Shown here one piece after another: positions 1 through 12,627 of a DNA stretch of 64,000 nucleotides. The notes below the pieces were generated by a model, which was not told the origin of the DNA, did not search any database, and was given only the letters and a program-made list of their open reading frames with translations. The DNA is from Massospora cicadina (lineage: Eukaryota > Entomophthoromycota > Entomophthoromycetes > Entomophthorales > Entomophthoraceae): the NCBI GenBank assembly GCA_022478985.1, contig JAKSZP010000007.1, positions 124,001-188,000 of the forward strand, in the 5' to 3' direction. Made by a program: the position numbers and the translations under genes. How positions within the stretch are numbered: the stretch's first letter is position 1; every line of letters starts with the position of its first letter.

Positions 1-529
1 CAAAGGATCATGTTCATCCCTACTGTGAAAATTATCTACTTAAACTATCTGATATAGCATTAATCACTTATTTAAACTGTTTTCACCCTTGCCAAAACTC
101 GTATAAACAATGTTTGGCATGTTCTCTTTTATATCAGCCAACTATGAAAACAATGGAATCCTATTCAACCTCTCCCTTGGAAGCTCAGCTCTTAAGTATT
201 CATGCAAAAAAATGTCCTGGTCTTCCAGAGCAGATCTCATATTAGCCACTTTATTCTGCTAAAACGCTAATCCCAGACTGACACTGGCGATTAGATTTAT
301 ATAACAGATTTAAATGAAACAAAGAGGATAAACTGTGATTCTGTGGAAAGGTTTAACTAAAGTAAAATCGAACTAGTGTAATACATCAAAGAAATCAGTA
401 TAAATTTGAATAAGAATTACAAAATAAATTGGTAATGGAGGTAGCAATACTGGTACTTTATTATAATCTAGTGAGTTTACATCTAATTTACGCTTTAGTT
501 ATGGCGTTCATTTGATTAAATTCACATAT
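1..529 (-). repeat. Element B 3' LTR, part 1 (cut by window edge and by solo LTR H)
   Basis: Base 1 aligns with about 55458 in the right-hand LTR and the match runs to the CATAT at 525-529, where solo LTR H is inserted. The alignment resumes at 1695. About 93 bp of this LTR lie outside the window. Confidence 0.85.
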
Positions 530-1689
530 TGTCAGGCGAACAGCCAGTAAGAATTAGACTGGCCTGCCAGCCCAGATGCCAGAGCACCTGAATGGTAAAA
601 CCAGAATGCCCAAGACACTGCTGTTGATATGAAGAATATGGAACTAGAAAGGAGTTTCACCAATATCTGCCAGTGAGCCAGAATTTTGTACAGGCATAAA
701 ACAAAATACCAGACAACCATGGCTGTAAACCCCAAGGGTTATGAGAGTGTTAGCAGAAAAGGCGGCTTAATTCTCAACATATAAAACAAAATTTTGGGGA
801 AGGTTTTTTTAATGGAAAATTTAAGGAAGAAAAATCGACCAACAATTTTCTCAGTGCAATGCAACTGATTAAATAGTAGTCAATTTGGGGGAGAAACAAG
901 CTGGGATTGGGTCCCACAAGTTTGACCTAACTGGAGAATTATTTGGGAATGGGCAGGTTAGTTTCCTGGGAACTGACATCGAAAAATTTGGCAGTAGGCT
1001 GAGTCACTGTTAGTTCAACCTTGAACATTCAAACTGAGGCTCAGCTACATTTCTAATGGTTGGCATGATGGCGTTTGGCCTGACGAGTGGTTGGAATCCC
1101 CCAAGGCCACCCCACATAGGGGTGGGCCCATTTAGTTGGGAATGGGCTCAGGACACCTAACCCACCTGTGCTTGGTCACTGGGCCGTTCGTTCAGTCCAT
1201 GGCATTGCATCAGGCGCAATTCCCAATTTGCCAGCAGGGAGCTTCAAAACCTCATCAATGGTGTCCAATGCTGTTATCTGCCCATCGGGGGTGATCCCCA
1301 ATGAATTAGGGAGAGGGGAGATTTTTCCAATTGTCATGTTAACTGAATCACAACCGTTGGGCATTCCAGCCAATAGATTGGTCTTTATACCTTTTTGACC
1401 ATTTGAAATCTGAACATCGGGCTGATTGCCACTCAAATTGGTTATGATCAATTTTATTTTGACAATCTCAGTGCAGATTTCATTGATTCCTCATAGCAGT
1501 TCTGCCTAGGAGAGTGTGGGTACAGGGAGCAGTATCTGAAGTGGGAGGGCTGTTACCCAGCGCTCATCTACCATGTGAGTGAGATCGCCCTGAGTAATGA
1601 GGGGTACTGCTATCCTCTTCGGTGCCTTCTTGCTCAGAAATGGGAAAATGTCCTGATTGACACCCAGAGGACGTTCCCCAGGACTTAAA
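530..1689 (-). repeat. Solo LTR H, related to element E LTRs
   Basis: Read on the minus strand, it begins TTTAAGTCC (a mutated TGTAAGTCC, the start of the E-type LTRs) and ends CTGACA, as the E 5' LTR does. It carries the shared block encoding a VDERWVTAL-like peptide near its start. CATAT occurs at 525-529 and again at 1690-1694, a 5-bp target duplication, and the host LTR of element B continues across the join. There is no internal region, so it is the product of LTR-LTR recombination. It has diverged far from the other E-type LTRs and is probably older. Confidence 0.85.
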
Positions 1690-1744
1690 CATATCCGCGT
1701 GCTCCATTTCACAATGGTATTTCTGAAACAAGATGTTCAGGGAT
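1690..1744 (-). repeat. Element B 3' LTR, part 2
   Basis: These 55 bases comprise the second CATAT copy and about 50 bases aligning with roughly 55995-56045 of the B 5' LTR. They end in GGGAT, the left target duplication of element A. Confidence 0.85.
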
Positions 1745-2991
1745 TGTTAAATTATGAGAATGGAGGCTACTCTTCTTTGAGCATATAGTACCAAATTTTA
1801 AAATCTTGGTTTTCAATGATGATTCTAGAAGTTAACTGCACAGGTTTGGTATGTGCATGAATCATGTTGCTTGATAGTAATTGATATGTGATTGATAATA
1901 GTATGACAACTAACATCTGTAGAGAATAGAGAACCCAATATGATACGATGCTAGACTTGTAATAATCCAAAATACACTGGTGATGTCAACTATAGGGACT
2001 TCTTCACTTTTCCTCTAACTTGATACAATCTCATATTCAAAGGTTTCTGACCTTTATTCTTATCATGCTGAGTCTGAGGAAATTCATGTCTAAGGTCAGC
2101 TTTTCTTTTAAGGATCCTCAATCCTTACTATTTATACCACAAAAGAGTCCACAATAATTGTATACCACAATATTAATTTACTGCTAATGAATATAACTTA
2201 TATCCCAAATGGAAGACCCTTTTCTATCAATAGGATGAATATTTTTTATTAATATGAATTGTTAGGGAATTTATAGAAGGAATTTGGTGCCCAACTCCTC
2301 AGTTGGCGCCTCAAATATGAAACGTCAGCTGTTACCATTGAACTTCCCTATGATGTCTCACTGGTGATATTCTTTATCAGGTTAGTATTCCTCTCTTAGG
2401 CATTCTTGAGACCTGAAATGGAAAGAAACAGAAAATGTGTCCATAACGTTTCCCGCTTGAACACAGCAAACCAACAAAATTTAGCTAGCGACCTGCTTAA
2501 GTAGTCTCTTTACCCATTATGGCAGGTCGCAAACCAATTGATTGATTTGCCAGTTGCAGGCGGCATCACTTGCCTCACACCTGCTATTTAAATTCCCAAT
2601 TGCTTAATGATGAAACCTGACTAATCCCAATTGGTATAACTGATAGATAAAAGTTCCATAATTTTCTGTTTTTTATCCAAGAAGCTCATAGTCACATCTT
2701 CTGGATGCCATCCACTCCTTGAATGACTACCTCGATTCTGGTGCTTTTCATTGGTACCTCCCCCTTATGGCTCTGATTGGGGCATGATTCAGCAACCTCT
2801 ATCTAGTATCCCTTGCTCTATGCCAGCTCACATGTCCAACGTTCTTGATGAAGCCCTTCAGCAAGTGCTTGAGACTAATCTTCCAGCTCCAAAGCCATAT
2901 TGGGATTACTTGGAGTTATTTGCTGACTGCCTCTTCTTGTTCTATTGCTTCCCTCCCCAATCTGGGGTATTGTAATTGGCAATTACCAACA
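1745..2991 (-). repeat. Element A 3' LTR (left copy)
   Basis: On the plus strand it starts TGTTAAATT and is inferred to end CCAACA at 2991, followed by a pyrimidine-rich run (polypurine tract on the coding strand). About 900 bp (1745 to about 2645) match the right LTR closely. The last part, U3 in element orientation, does not. Confidence 0.7.
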
Positions 2992-3560
2992 TCTCAATTT
3001 CTCTTCCCCTCATTGCATTCTCTCAGGGTTCAGCATCCGCGCAATGAACTTGGCTTTGAGTAGGTATATCCCTTGCTAGTGTTTGATCTCAAATAGACTT
3101 TTATGGTTTATTTACTCCTTCTGTTATACATTCTCCCTCCCCCAAGAGGCGACATAGGCGGAATCATCCTCAAGTCGAGGATAACCAATGAAAAATATAA
3201 TAATATATGACTTTTTTAATGCGTATTATTATTATTTCCTTATATTTTATCAATTTTTTTTATTTTCTTCTTTTTATATGGGACATGACCTTCACTCAGT
3301 TCAGCGGTCCATCTTTTTATTTATTATTCCCCCAAGCTGGTTCCTAGGTATACTCTGACTTACCCGTTTCATGGTTCAGAGTTTTTTTTTTAAAATTTAA
3401 CCATTTATCTTGGTTCAGCGATCCTTTTTTAGGACTTAACTAAAGAACGTCAGGACATAACCATCTTAATGGTTCAGTAGTCCTTTGGGAAAACTCTTAT
3501 TATTCTTTTTCTTGGATTCACTGCTCTAGATACTTATCATGGACCCAATTAACAATCTTT
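2992..3560 (-). other. Element A, 3' untranslated internal region
   Basis: AT-rich DNA between the integrase remnant and the 3' LTR. It starts with a pyrimidine-rich plus-strand run, a candidate polypurine tract on the minus strand. No coding signal was found in it. Confidence 0.5.
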
Positions 3561-4510
3561 TCTATTCACTAGGTTCTTGATGGAATATGCATCCTTTGCC
3601 ATCTTGGTGATAATCTTAAATGGACCTGATTACAACACATCCAACTTGTTTCATCTTCTGAATCCATGCATGTCACAATAGGCTAAATTATTGCCTACTT
3701 GATATTTGGATAATGCCAGCCATTTCTTATCATCTGTCATTTTAGCCTTTTTTTCTTCAAGGCTGTAACAAATGCTTGCAATTGTATTTTTAATTAGGAT
3801 ATTTGAAAGTCTGAGAAAATATTGCTCAGCATTCATCCCCGATGTTGGTTTGATCACCAAATATAGAATTGGCAGAAATGCGGCCTTCCTTCCATAAAAC
3901 AACTCAAAATGGCGTTTTTCTCATCGCCATATGGTGACTGATGTTATATGCAAACGTCACCAAACTGTGGTATATTCCCCATGTGGAAGTTCTTCCAGCA
4001 ACCAGCTTCCTCATCATTGTAGCCAGCATTCCATTTACTCACTCTACCAGTCCGTTTGTCTCTAACCCGTAGGGTACTGACATGACTCCTCAGATCCTCA
4101 TGATTTCATTCAGCCTTGGGATCATGTGGGATGTGAAATTCGTTCCATTTTCACTTAATAAGACTTGCGGGAATCCATGGCAGAATACAACTTGATCCAG
4201 TATAAACCGTGATGTATTTGTAGTGTCCACTTTTTCCAGGGCCTTCATCTCAACACATCTGGTCAGATGGTCAATCACAACTATTGTATATTTGACTCCC
4301 CCTGTGCTCATAATCAGTGGTCCCATCACAATGATGGACATTGTATGCCAAGCAAATCCAGAGCAGACCAGTTGATATCTGGTTATGTTCTTGTGGGGTT
4401 TGTGCAACTGGCACTCTACACAGCAAGCCAGATAAACATCTACATCAGAGTTGATAGACTCCCAGTAATAGTACTGGCAAATGTGGTCAGTCATCTTCCT
4501 CAGGCCTCCA
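3560..4510 (-). pseudogene. Element A integrase remnant
   Basis: The minus-strand frame 4494-4090 holds the zinc-binding part (CVECQLHKPHK), the first core stretch around MGPLIMSTGG, a VVIDHLTRC block and LLSENGTNFTS. In the usual SDNGTNF motif the catalytic Asp is replaced by Glu here, and the aspartate before MGPL is also lost. Further left a frame around 3902-3600 keeps a GPF module (SGPFKIITK) after two stops. The intact enzyme inserts the cDNA copy into the genome; this copy cannot. Confidence 0.8.
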
Positions 4511-4559
4511 TTTCCGACAACCTTATGTGCAGCCTGAACAATTGCCTCTTGTTCTGACA

Positions 4560-6010
4560 GTTGTGGAAATAATAGTCATTTTCGTTGACTTTCTTAAACA
4601 CTTTTCCATCCTTAATCTCAGTATTTTAATCGCTTTCCAAAGCGCACCTTGGATCTCTTGGGGCTCATTCCCAATTTCTCATTAACCATTCTCTAAAACA
4701 ACTCATCATCTTGTTGGTATACTACTTATACTATTGTTAACCTTGATAAGCTGTCCACATTTTGATGAGAAAATCCCACTTGGTGAACTATCTCAAAGTC
4801 ATAATCGTGAAGCTTCAATGCCCATTGGACCAGAGTCCTTCTGGCTCTTTTAGGTTATGCAGACAACGCATGGAGGAGTTGTCCATCACCATTCTAAATT
4901 GTGTACCATGAATATACACCCAAAGCTGCTTATAGGCGTAAAGCACCGCAAGGCGTTCATGCTCAATAATGGTGTAATTATGTTCTACTGGTGATAACGT
5001 CCATCTCATATAAGCTACCGGATGCTTATCCCCAAGCCCATCTACTTGACTCAGGACAGCGCCAACCTCTATTGATGAAGCATCATTCTGCACTATAAAC
5101 TCTTGATTGAAATTTGAATATTTCAAAATTGGCGAATTTATTAGATACTGATGTAATTCACAAAAAGAACTCTGGGCCTCTTCATTCTAAATGGATCTTT
5201 TCTTCAGATCCTTCAACAAATGACAGATAGGCTCAGAGATACTTTAAAATTCTCATATAAATTTTTGGTAATATTTGATCATTCCAAGGAACACTTGGTT
5301 GTCATGGACACTTCTCAGGATGGCCATCCACTCTATGGCCTCAATCTTCTGGATCTATGGCTGAAGTCCACTGGAGTTGATAATGAAACCCAGATATTCC
5401 AATTCTTTCTTGAAGAAGTGACAGTTCCTTGGATTAATATTCAGGTTAGCCAAGGACAGTCTCTTGAAGACTTCTTCCAAGTGGTGTAAATGGTCAGTAA
5501 AGGTCCTAATGAACATTTTTAAATCGTCTAAGTACACTAGGACTCATGACAACTTCATGTCATTTAATATGGCGTCCATGGCCCTATGGAACGTCGCAGG
5601 AGCATTGTAAAGAGTTGGGGCATTCAAGTTGGTTAATAGCACATGCATGGTGATAATCGTACACTTCTCTTGATCTTCCATCAGCAAATTGATTTGCCAA
5701 TATATTGATATTAGATATCACAGAGAAGTGCTTTGCTTCTTCCAATTGATCTAATGCATTATTTTTTGTGGTAGTGGATAAAATCCATTTTCGTTATTTT
5801 GTTCAGCTTCCAATAATCGATTACAATCCAACTAAAGCCATCCTTCTTCTTCACAATCAGGATTGGGCTCACCAGGGACTTGACGATGGAACTAGGAGGC
5901 TGTGCTTCACTAGTTTGCTGATCTACTATTCCACTACTGATTCAGAAGCATTTGACTGATGGATTGGTCTCATTATTATTGGTAGATTTCCCCAGTGTTG
6001 ACTTTATGGA
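4560..6010 (-). pseudogene. Element A reverse transcriptase and RNase H remnant
   Basis: Read from the right: SPILIVKKKDG and an IDYWKLNKI block (RT fingers) near 5890-5790; then, after frameshifts, MYLDDLKMF with an intact YLDD catalytic pair in 5537-5355, followed by NCHFFKKELEYLGF. RNase H follows in 5126-4815 with the NDASS, EHERLAVLYAY and MDNSS blocks, its three acidic positions present. Copying of element RNA into DNA is the ancestral role. Stops separate the parts, so it is a pseudogene. Confidence 0.85.
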
Positions 6011-6699
6011 TGACATTCCTCACAAATCCCAAATCGTGATTGTCCTTGGCAAAAGTTTCCCATTACTTTTTGAATAGTAAAAGCACCTCCGCCTGCTGTC
6101 TTTCTATCATATCAGCGAGTTGCTCTCAGCCAACCAATAGATTAATACTCTTGTCCACCCCTGCTGGCAATCCTATCTCAGCGAGGGTCTTAAAATCATG
6201 GAATTTAATCAATTCCGCTATCAGGATCAGATGGACAAAACGTGACAACCTGGTTCTTCTCAATTTTCATTGGGTTTCCACTCAAATATGCCAGGAGAAC
6301 TCGGATTTCTCCATGTCTTGGCATAACTATTTCAGGAGCCACCCATGGCTCTACTCTGGATTTTTTCCAGGGGCTACTGAACTCTCCATACTACAGCTCA
6401 GGTATTTTCAAAATCAATCTCATATTGACTATGATTTGTGATCCCAGTGGTATAGTCCTCAAATTCATGATCTGTTTAGAATTCCCCAGTTATCCAAGTT
6501 CCGTCACCATTTCTATTTGCTTTCTCCAATCAGTTAATAGCAAATTGGGATAATGCCATCATTGTAGATCAGATTGATGAAAATGTTTCTCCTGATCAAT
6601 GGAGTTTCCCCATCTCTCTGATCTATAGAGGTAATGTCTGACCAAATATAGTCAATATTACCTTCAAATATTTATTTAGCTCCCTATTTTCTTAAAACT

Positions 6700-7010
6700 T
6701 GGTCCCAATTAGAATATTATAGTTTTAGTTGGCCAAAACTATTGCTTGGGCAAATACCACTAAAGATCCAAATCTGAGTGGCAAAGCGCTATACACTCCA
6801 CAGGAGATGGCTGTATTTGGCCGTGAAAATTCCATATTTCTTCTTATGTTCTAAATCAGGCGAGATTCTCATCTTCTTCACCAGTTTTGTTGAGACAATA
6901 TTGATAGGCGCCACACTGTCAATAATCACCTGCACCCATACTCAATTAACCAGTATATCAATATATATACACTCAGAGTATTGCAAATTGGTACTTACTG
7001 AGTGTATAGT
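6700..7010 (-). pseudogene. Element A aspartic protease remnant
   Basis: The minus strand near 6940-6870 reads IIDSGAPINIVSTKLVKK, the DSGA active-site motif of retropepsins followed by the usual hydrophobic flap-side stretch. It lies between gag and RT, as expected. The frame is not continuous with either neighbour. Confidence 0.75.
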
Positions 7011-7439
7011 GGCATTATTCCCTAATTCGAGGTTGTGAATTATTTGCGCCTAAAGATCAGGAAATAATTTCTTAATCACGCTTAGGGGGATAGACGGACT
7101 AGCCTCATCTAATTTGACTTTGGCTAGATCATCCATATTCTCAGCAGATTAAAGCTTGTCTGTTAGTTGGCGCGCATATGGGCAAGTGACCTCTTTGATT
7201 ATTTTGAGGTCAATTCACTTTGCTCCGGCTCTGATTACTGCATTGGCGTCTAAGTTAACCACTTAATATAGCTGGTCCTATACGTTATTGGTGACAAACA
7301 GATCACTAATATCAATGTCTTTCTTCAAGATATTTGGCGGAATGGGTTTAACTGCAGCTTTATACTGTTCCACATCTAGGTCATAGGCCCTTTTACCAAA
7401 TCCTGTGCAGGTTTGGCCTCCTTTGCCTGGATCATCGGA

Positions 7440-8660
7440 TTTGCTCTTAAGGCTACTTGTAAAGCATTGAACAAAAAGTGGCCCTTCCCTAAGCACTGAT
7501 GACAGCGTTTGTTACTCTTGTCTGTCCGCTTGAACTCATAGGCTTGTTTCCTGGCACTGTTTAATTGTTGGACTCCTTAGCATTTTCAGTCACTTCAGTT
7601 GGACTTGAATTTTGGACTGGACTCAGCTTGAATATTTGATTAAGGGCCTCATATGGAGCTCCTAGTATCTTCAAGTGATCCACCATTTGCAAGGTGGTGA
7701 TTTCACTTGCTAACATGGAAGACATCATTTAATGTAAATTGTGATAAGGCTGAAGGGCCATCTGTAATGTGATCCACACATCAAAATTATCCAATATTTT
7801 CACTCAGAACAAAATCTGTGATTCTTGGTAGAATTGGTCGGCGAAATTTTCTAAGGTCTCATCCTTATAAAATTGAATCCCCATAAATACCTGCTTGCAT
7901 TTTGATATAGGCGTGAGGCTTTCAAACTCCCTCATTATAGCAGTCTTGGCCTCTGAGTAAGACCACCTGTCCTCCTTGAGATGAGGTAGCACCAAGTTTT
8001 GACAGTCTGTATCTAAACAGTCCATCACCATCAAAGCTTTCTGTCTATTGACATACCTGAATATAGTCATGTCAAACAATTGGAAGAATGCAAGAGCGTA
8101 ATCCTGGTGAAAGTGGGTTATTTTGGCGTAGCTTTGTATTCCTCCGAAGTTTCTCTAGCCTCCACTCTTAGCTCAGCTACCCAACTCTCATGAGGAGTGA
8201 GCTTGGGGGTCATCTCCAAAATGGCAGCAATGCAGTTGGAATATTTCTAGAGTTGTTGACTTCCCAACTGGAGTTCTTGGGGTCATTTCTTCAGAATTGG
8301 TCGCCACATAGGATTTGCATTCGCATCTCTGCTTCTTCAGTTCTTTGATTTCCTTCACTAGTTGCTCCACGTCTAAGCTGAGTGAATGCAATCAAATGCA
8401 ATTTGCTTCACATTCAGTCTTTAAGAATAAAACTTCTTGAACTAGATCTCCTTCTTTCTTCTTCAATAAAGTTACTTTCACTAATAACACATTGCCAAAA
8501 TTGGGAACATCTTTGACTCCTTCCTCAATCCTAGTAACTCTCTCCTCCAAGGCAGCAAATTCTTTATTATCGGCTAATTTAAGGCATTCTTGTTGATGGT
8601 TGCCAATTCAGTCCAATGTTTTCTTAGCTCGCCCTTGTATGACATCTCTGATTGGCAAAT
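7440..8660 (-). pseudogene. Element A gag remnant with broken zinc knuckle
   Basis: A capsid-like frame (8079-7804) contains LTPISKCKQVFMGIQFY and ENFADQFYQ, the pattern also seen in element F gag. A zinc knuckle follows at 7504-7463 reading CHQCLGKGHFLFNA, where the fourth ligand of C-X2-C-X4-H-X4-C is Ala instead of Cys. Upstream, 8391-8188 has a Lys/Glu-rich segment that may be a coiled coil. It would have formed the virus-like particle shell. Confidence 0.7.
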
Positions 8661-8669
8661 CTTACTCAA

Positions 8670-8693
8670 TTACCTCCTGTAATGAGCACCAAA
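8670..8693 (-). promoter_or_regulatory. Element A primer-binding site
   Basis: Directly 3' of the 5' LTR, the minus strand reads TGGTGCTCATTACAGG. The start TGG pairs with a tRNA CCA end. Elements C and F have close variants at the same place (B only weakly), so a common tRNA primer is inferred. The tRNA was not identified. Confidence 0.65.
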
Positions 8694-9835
8694 TTCTAAA
8701 TTATGAGGCCGGTGACTACCTCCTTTGAGCAGATAGTACCAAATGATAAAATCTTGGTTTCTGACAATGATCTCAGAAGTTAACTGCACAGGTTTGGTAT
8801 GTGCATGAATCATGTTGCTTGATAGTAATCGATATGTGATTGATAATAGTATGACAACTAACATCTGTAGATATTAGAGAACCCAATATGATACGATGCT
8901 AGACTTGTAATAATCCAAAATACACTGGTGATGTCAACTATAGGAACTTCTTCCCTTTTCCTCTAACTTGATACAATCTCACATTCAAAGGTTTCTGACC
9001 TTTCTTCTCATCATGCTGAGTTTGAGTAATTTCATATATAAGGTCAGCTTTTCTTTTAAGGATCCTCAATCCTTACTCTTTATACCACAAAAGAGTCCAC
9101 AATAATTGTATACCACAATATTAATTTACTGCTGATGAATATAACTTATATCTTAAATGGTAGACCCTTTTCTTTCAATAGGATGAATATTTTTTATTAA
9201 TGTGAATTGTTAGAGAATTTATAGAGGGAATTCGGTGCCCAACTCCTCAGTTGGCGCCTCAAATATGAAACTTCAGCTGTTACCATTGAACTTCCCTATG
9301 ATGTCTCACTGGTGATATTCTCCATCAGGTTAGGATTCCTCTGTTAGGCATCCTTAAGACCTGAAATGAAAAGAGCCAGAAAATGTGTCCCTAACATTTC
9401 CCGCTTGATCACAGAGTACCAACCATATTTGGCTAGCAACCTGCTTAGGTAATGGGCCTCTTTACTATTATGGCAGGTCGCAAACCAACTGATCAATTTG
9501 CTAGTTGTAGGTGACATCACTCGTCTCACAATTGCAATTAAATTCACAATTGGTTGGTAATGAGCCTAACCAATCCCAATTGGTACACCTAATAGTTAAT
9601 CATTGATCAACTATCAGATGACCCCATTTAGTCAGTAACTCTGCCCGATGAGATCTTAAGCATTCACCTGGATTGATCCTAATGGATCCAAACCTGGCGA
9701 ATTACTTAAAATTCCAAACATTATTAATCCAAAATCATGGTCAACCAATTTTTAATTCACTTACCAGTAGGACTTATCCCCTAGCGATCCAACAGGTAAC
9801 CTAGGAAGCTGGAAAGTTGGGCAAAGATTCCAACT
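8694..9835 (-). repeat. Element A 5' LTR (right copy)
   Basis: Starts TTCTAAATT, a mutated TGTTAAATT, and matches the left LTR for about 900 bp to about 9595. The last 240 bp (element U3) do not match the left copy. The right end reads CCAACT, one change from CCAACA, immediately before the GGGAT duplication. Confidence 0.75.
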
Positions 9836-10381
9836 GGGATCCTTTGTTCAGTTTTCTCTTCTGGGTTTAGATGCAGTTCCACCTTGGGCTATTACTTCTT
9901 TACCTAATTTGGTAATCTGCTGATTGACTTCAGGTTTGCTTGATTGAGCTGCTTTGATGCGCCTTGCATCAGGTTTTCGCATATTGCTAAAAATTGGTTG
10001 ATTACCATTTCTGGCAATATTATGATGGTAGTTTAATTACTTCCATTTGGAAAATTTGACTGGGTCATTTCTTCATCAGCCAAATGCAAATTAATTTCCC
10101 CACCTCCAAAGGTATAATAGGGGTCAAATTTCATAGTCATTGGAGGCAGCTTCATCCTCTTCGTTTAATTGTTCAGTTTGATTGAAAGGTATAAAAATAA
10201 TTTGGGTGATGTCATCCAAACCAAATTTAATATTTCTTGGGTCTTCTGCATCTATAAAATGGGGTGATTAATTCCTTTCACAACTGGCAAGTTGTCCATA
10301 CCTTCGCCAGGCTTATTTTATACTATGTTCATTCCAGAGGTCAAAAAATGATTCTCTAACGCATTCATAACCTCATCTTCA
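9836..10381 (-). repeat. Element B 3' LTR, part 3
   Basis: The GGGAT copy, then sequence aligning with about 56047-56588 of the B 5' LTR. It ends CTTCA followed by a pyrimidine-rich plus-strand run, the B polypurine tract on the minus strand. Confidence 0.85.
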
Positions 10382-11560
10382 ATTCTTTCCCTCGCAAGAT
10401 GAGACTAATAAAATGAACTTGTGTGCCAGGCATGTACTTTATCAAAAACTAAGTTAGTTTTCTCATCCCATATTGAGTATTTGCTCCTCGTTTTAGCTAA
10501 GGCAGTCGCAGGACCAGTCCATATGGCCTGCAGTTCCTCTGTCTGTCCTCCACGTAAGTGGTAAAACAGTACTTTGTCTCCTAAGCTGAATTCTAATAGT
10601 CTAGTTCATTGCTGACCATCATGTTGAATATATTCGATAGTCACCTCTATGCTGCTAGAGGCCTTTAATTATATTATAATTAGCTTATTGGCTAGTTCTT
10701 GTTAATAATTCCTAGTAATCATGTTCTTTCAGTATGCGGTAATGATCAGTGCTAACAGGGTTAGCAATGCTGCTTCTCGCCCATACAGGGCCTTGAATGG
10801 TGACATCCTAAACACCTAATGGTGGCTATTCCTCTAAGCCAACAGCATGGAAGCAAATGATCCCGTTTTGACTTATAGTTGAGGGCCATCTTCTTTAGTG
10901 TCCCTCATAAGGTTCCATTCACTCACTCAACGCTACCGTTGGAAGATGATGTACAGGGAGTGGTAAACTGTTGCTTCGCTCAAACTAAGTCCATTAAATT
11001 CTTCATGACATCTGACCATTAAATCTTTGCCACATATCTGAGAGTAAGGCTTGAGGGCATCCATGTCTAAGTAACTTGATTGTATAAGAATAAATTGGTT
11101 GATCTTGCAGTGTAAATCTTGACCACTGAGGCTTTGACCCACTTGGTAAAGTGGTAGATGACTAAAATTATGAATTTTGCTCCTCTAGAGTCAGTCAGAT
11201 TCGGTCCCATCATCTCAATGGACATATTGCTTAGTGGGGATGTTGATGGGATTAGTTTGAACTCAAAACGTTTCTCTAGCGGATAGAAACTCATGTAAGG
11301 TATGCACAGTTCTAAGGCCTAGCGGACTTCATAAGACATTCAATCACAATAGAATCAATTCTTTGGGCCGGCCACAGTCTACTGAAACTTCCCATGACTG
11401 ACGTGTTTGTGTTCTTCACTAATAGTTCCATCTGGTCACTTAGTCTGATGTACAGGTCCCTTTTATTATTTATTATCTTCTTCCAAAAGTTTCCATCAAA
11501 ACGTCCGGTGTCTATAGAGCTCCTTCTCAAGCCACTCATCTCCTCATCCTTCTTATCCTA
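10382..11560 (-). pseudogene. Element B integrase remnant
   Basis: From the right: a zinc-binding linker region (11539-11312), a core fragment with SIEMMGPNL, VIYHFTKWV and LYNQVT (11294-11067), then broken frames. Near 10610-10430 a frame reads LGDKVLFYHLRGG and AIWTGPATALAKT, the GPY/F-like C-terminal module of Ty3/gypsy integrases. The first catalytic Asp appears replaced (IEMMGP), and the second was not found. It is non-functional. Confidence 0.75.
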
Positions 11561-12627
11561 CAGTGCTTCTTTTGGTAGCCCAATTAGTTTATACAGACAT
11601 TGCTTTATGGCACTTGTAGGTGTAACTGTCAACTGCGACAGTCCATCAGCATTGAGGTGCTTGTCACCCACTCGATGGGTAATCTTAAATTGGCATCATT
11701 GGAGAAGTACTGCCCATCTGGCAAGTCCACCTGGATCTTTCATATTCTGCAACTAGAAAAGAAAAGGTGATACATCATGACCTTGGGATGTACCCTGTAC
11801 AGGTAGGGTTGGAAGAGCTTTATTGCACAGATCACACTAAGCACTCTCTCTCTGTTACAATATAGTTCTTCTTAGACTATATATACTTTTGAATAGTACT
11901 CTATGGTGTGGTCCAACTATTCTTTTCGTCCAGCTGAGCAAGTTCTACTCTTAACTTAAAATCACTCATATTGGTGTATAGGTAAAAACCTTATTAAAGT
12001 CCAGGTAAGCCAAGATTGGTTCCTCTACAAATCTCGCCTTTAGCTCCTTGAAGGCCTGCTCTTGCTTTAGGCCCCATTTGAACTTAGTATCTTTCATCAA
12101 CAGGAAGTGGGGGTGCAGCCAAGTCCAAAAAATGGGGGATAAACTGCCAGTAATACCCCTCAGCCCAAGGAACACTTGGATGTCCTTCATGCTCTTAGGT
12201 GTCTCCATTGCCACAATTGCTTCAATTTCTCCCTCCCGGGGCTTAAATCCATTAGGAATATTCTCATGCCTGAGGAATTTCAGTTTTCACTACAAGAAGG
12301 TACATTTGCTTTAATTCAGTATCAAGTTTTATGCTTGCAGCTTATAAAGACTTTGCAAATGTGTTGAAGAAGTTCTTGAAAGGTTTGGCTGAACATGATA
12401 ATATTGTCTAGATAGATCATCACAATGGACAGTTTTAGATCTCAGAAGATATGGTATAGTGCTCTGAAAGGTGGAAGGGGCGTTGCACAGCCCCTGCGGC
12501 ATCCTTGTAGGCTTAACAAATTCTGACTTCTGATCAGGGCGCATTTTTTGATCCTCTGGTGGATCTACATCTGCCAGTATCCAATGGACATTTCCATTGC
12601 AAAGAAATAATGACCCTCCAAGGCGTT
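11560..12627 (-). pseudogene. Element B RT (3' part) and RNase H remnant
   Basis: MPQGLCNAPSTFQS near 12500 is the conserved RT block before the catalytic Asp pair. 12214-11966 reads IQVFLGLRG and KWGLKQEQAFKELK, the RT connection. RNase H follows in broken frames. The right end at 12627 is the GCGTT where element C is inserted. The same RT continues at 19705, so the two parts are one interrupted gene. Confidence 0.85.

Larger units (their letters stand above)
1745..9835 (-). mobile_element. Element A: degenerate Ty3/gypsy retrotransposon
   Basis: An 8.1-kb insertion into the B 3' LTR, bounded by GGGAT at 1740-1744 and 9836-9840. Removing it restores an uninterrupted match to the B 5' LTR. 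From 5' (right) to 3' (left) it holds an LTR, a tRNA-type primer-binding site, gag with a defective zinc knuckle, protease, RT with YLDD, RNase H and integrase with a GPF module. Many stops and frameshifts are present. Its proteins resemble those of element F, so A and F are of one lineage. Confidence 0.9.
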
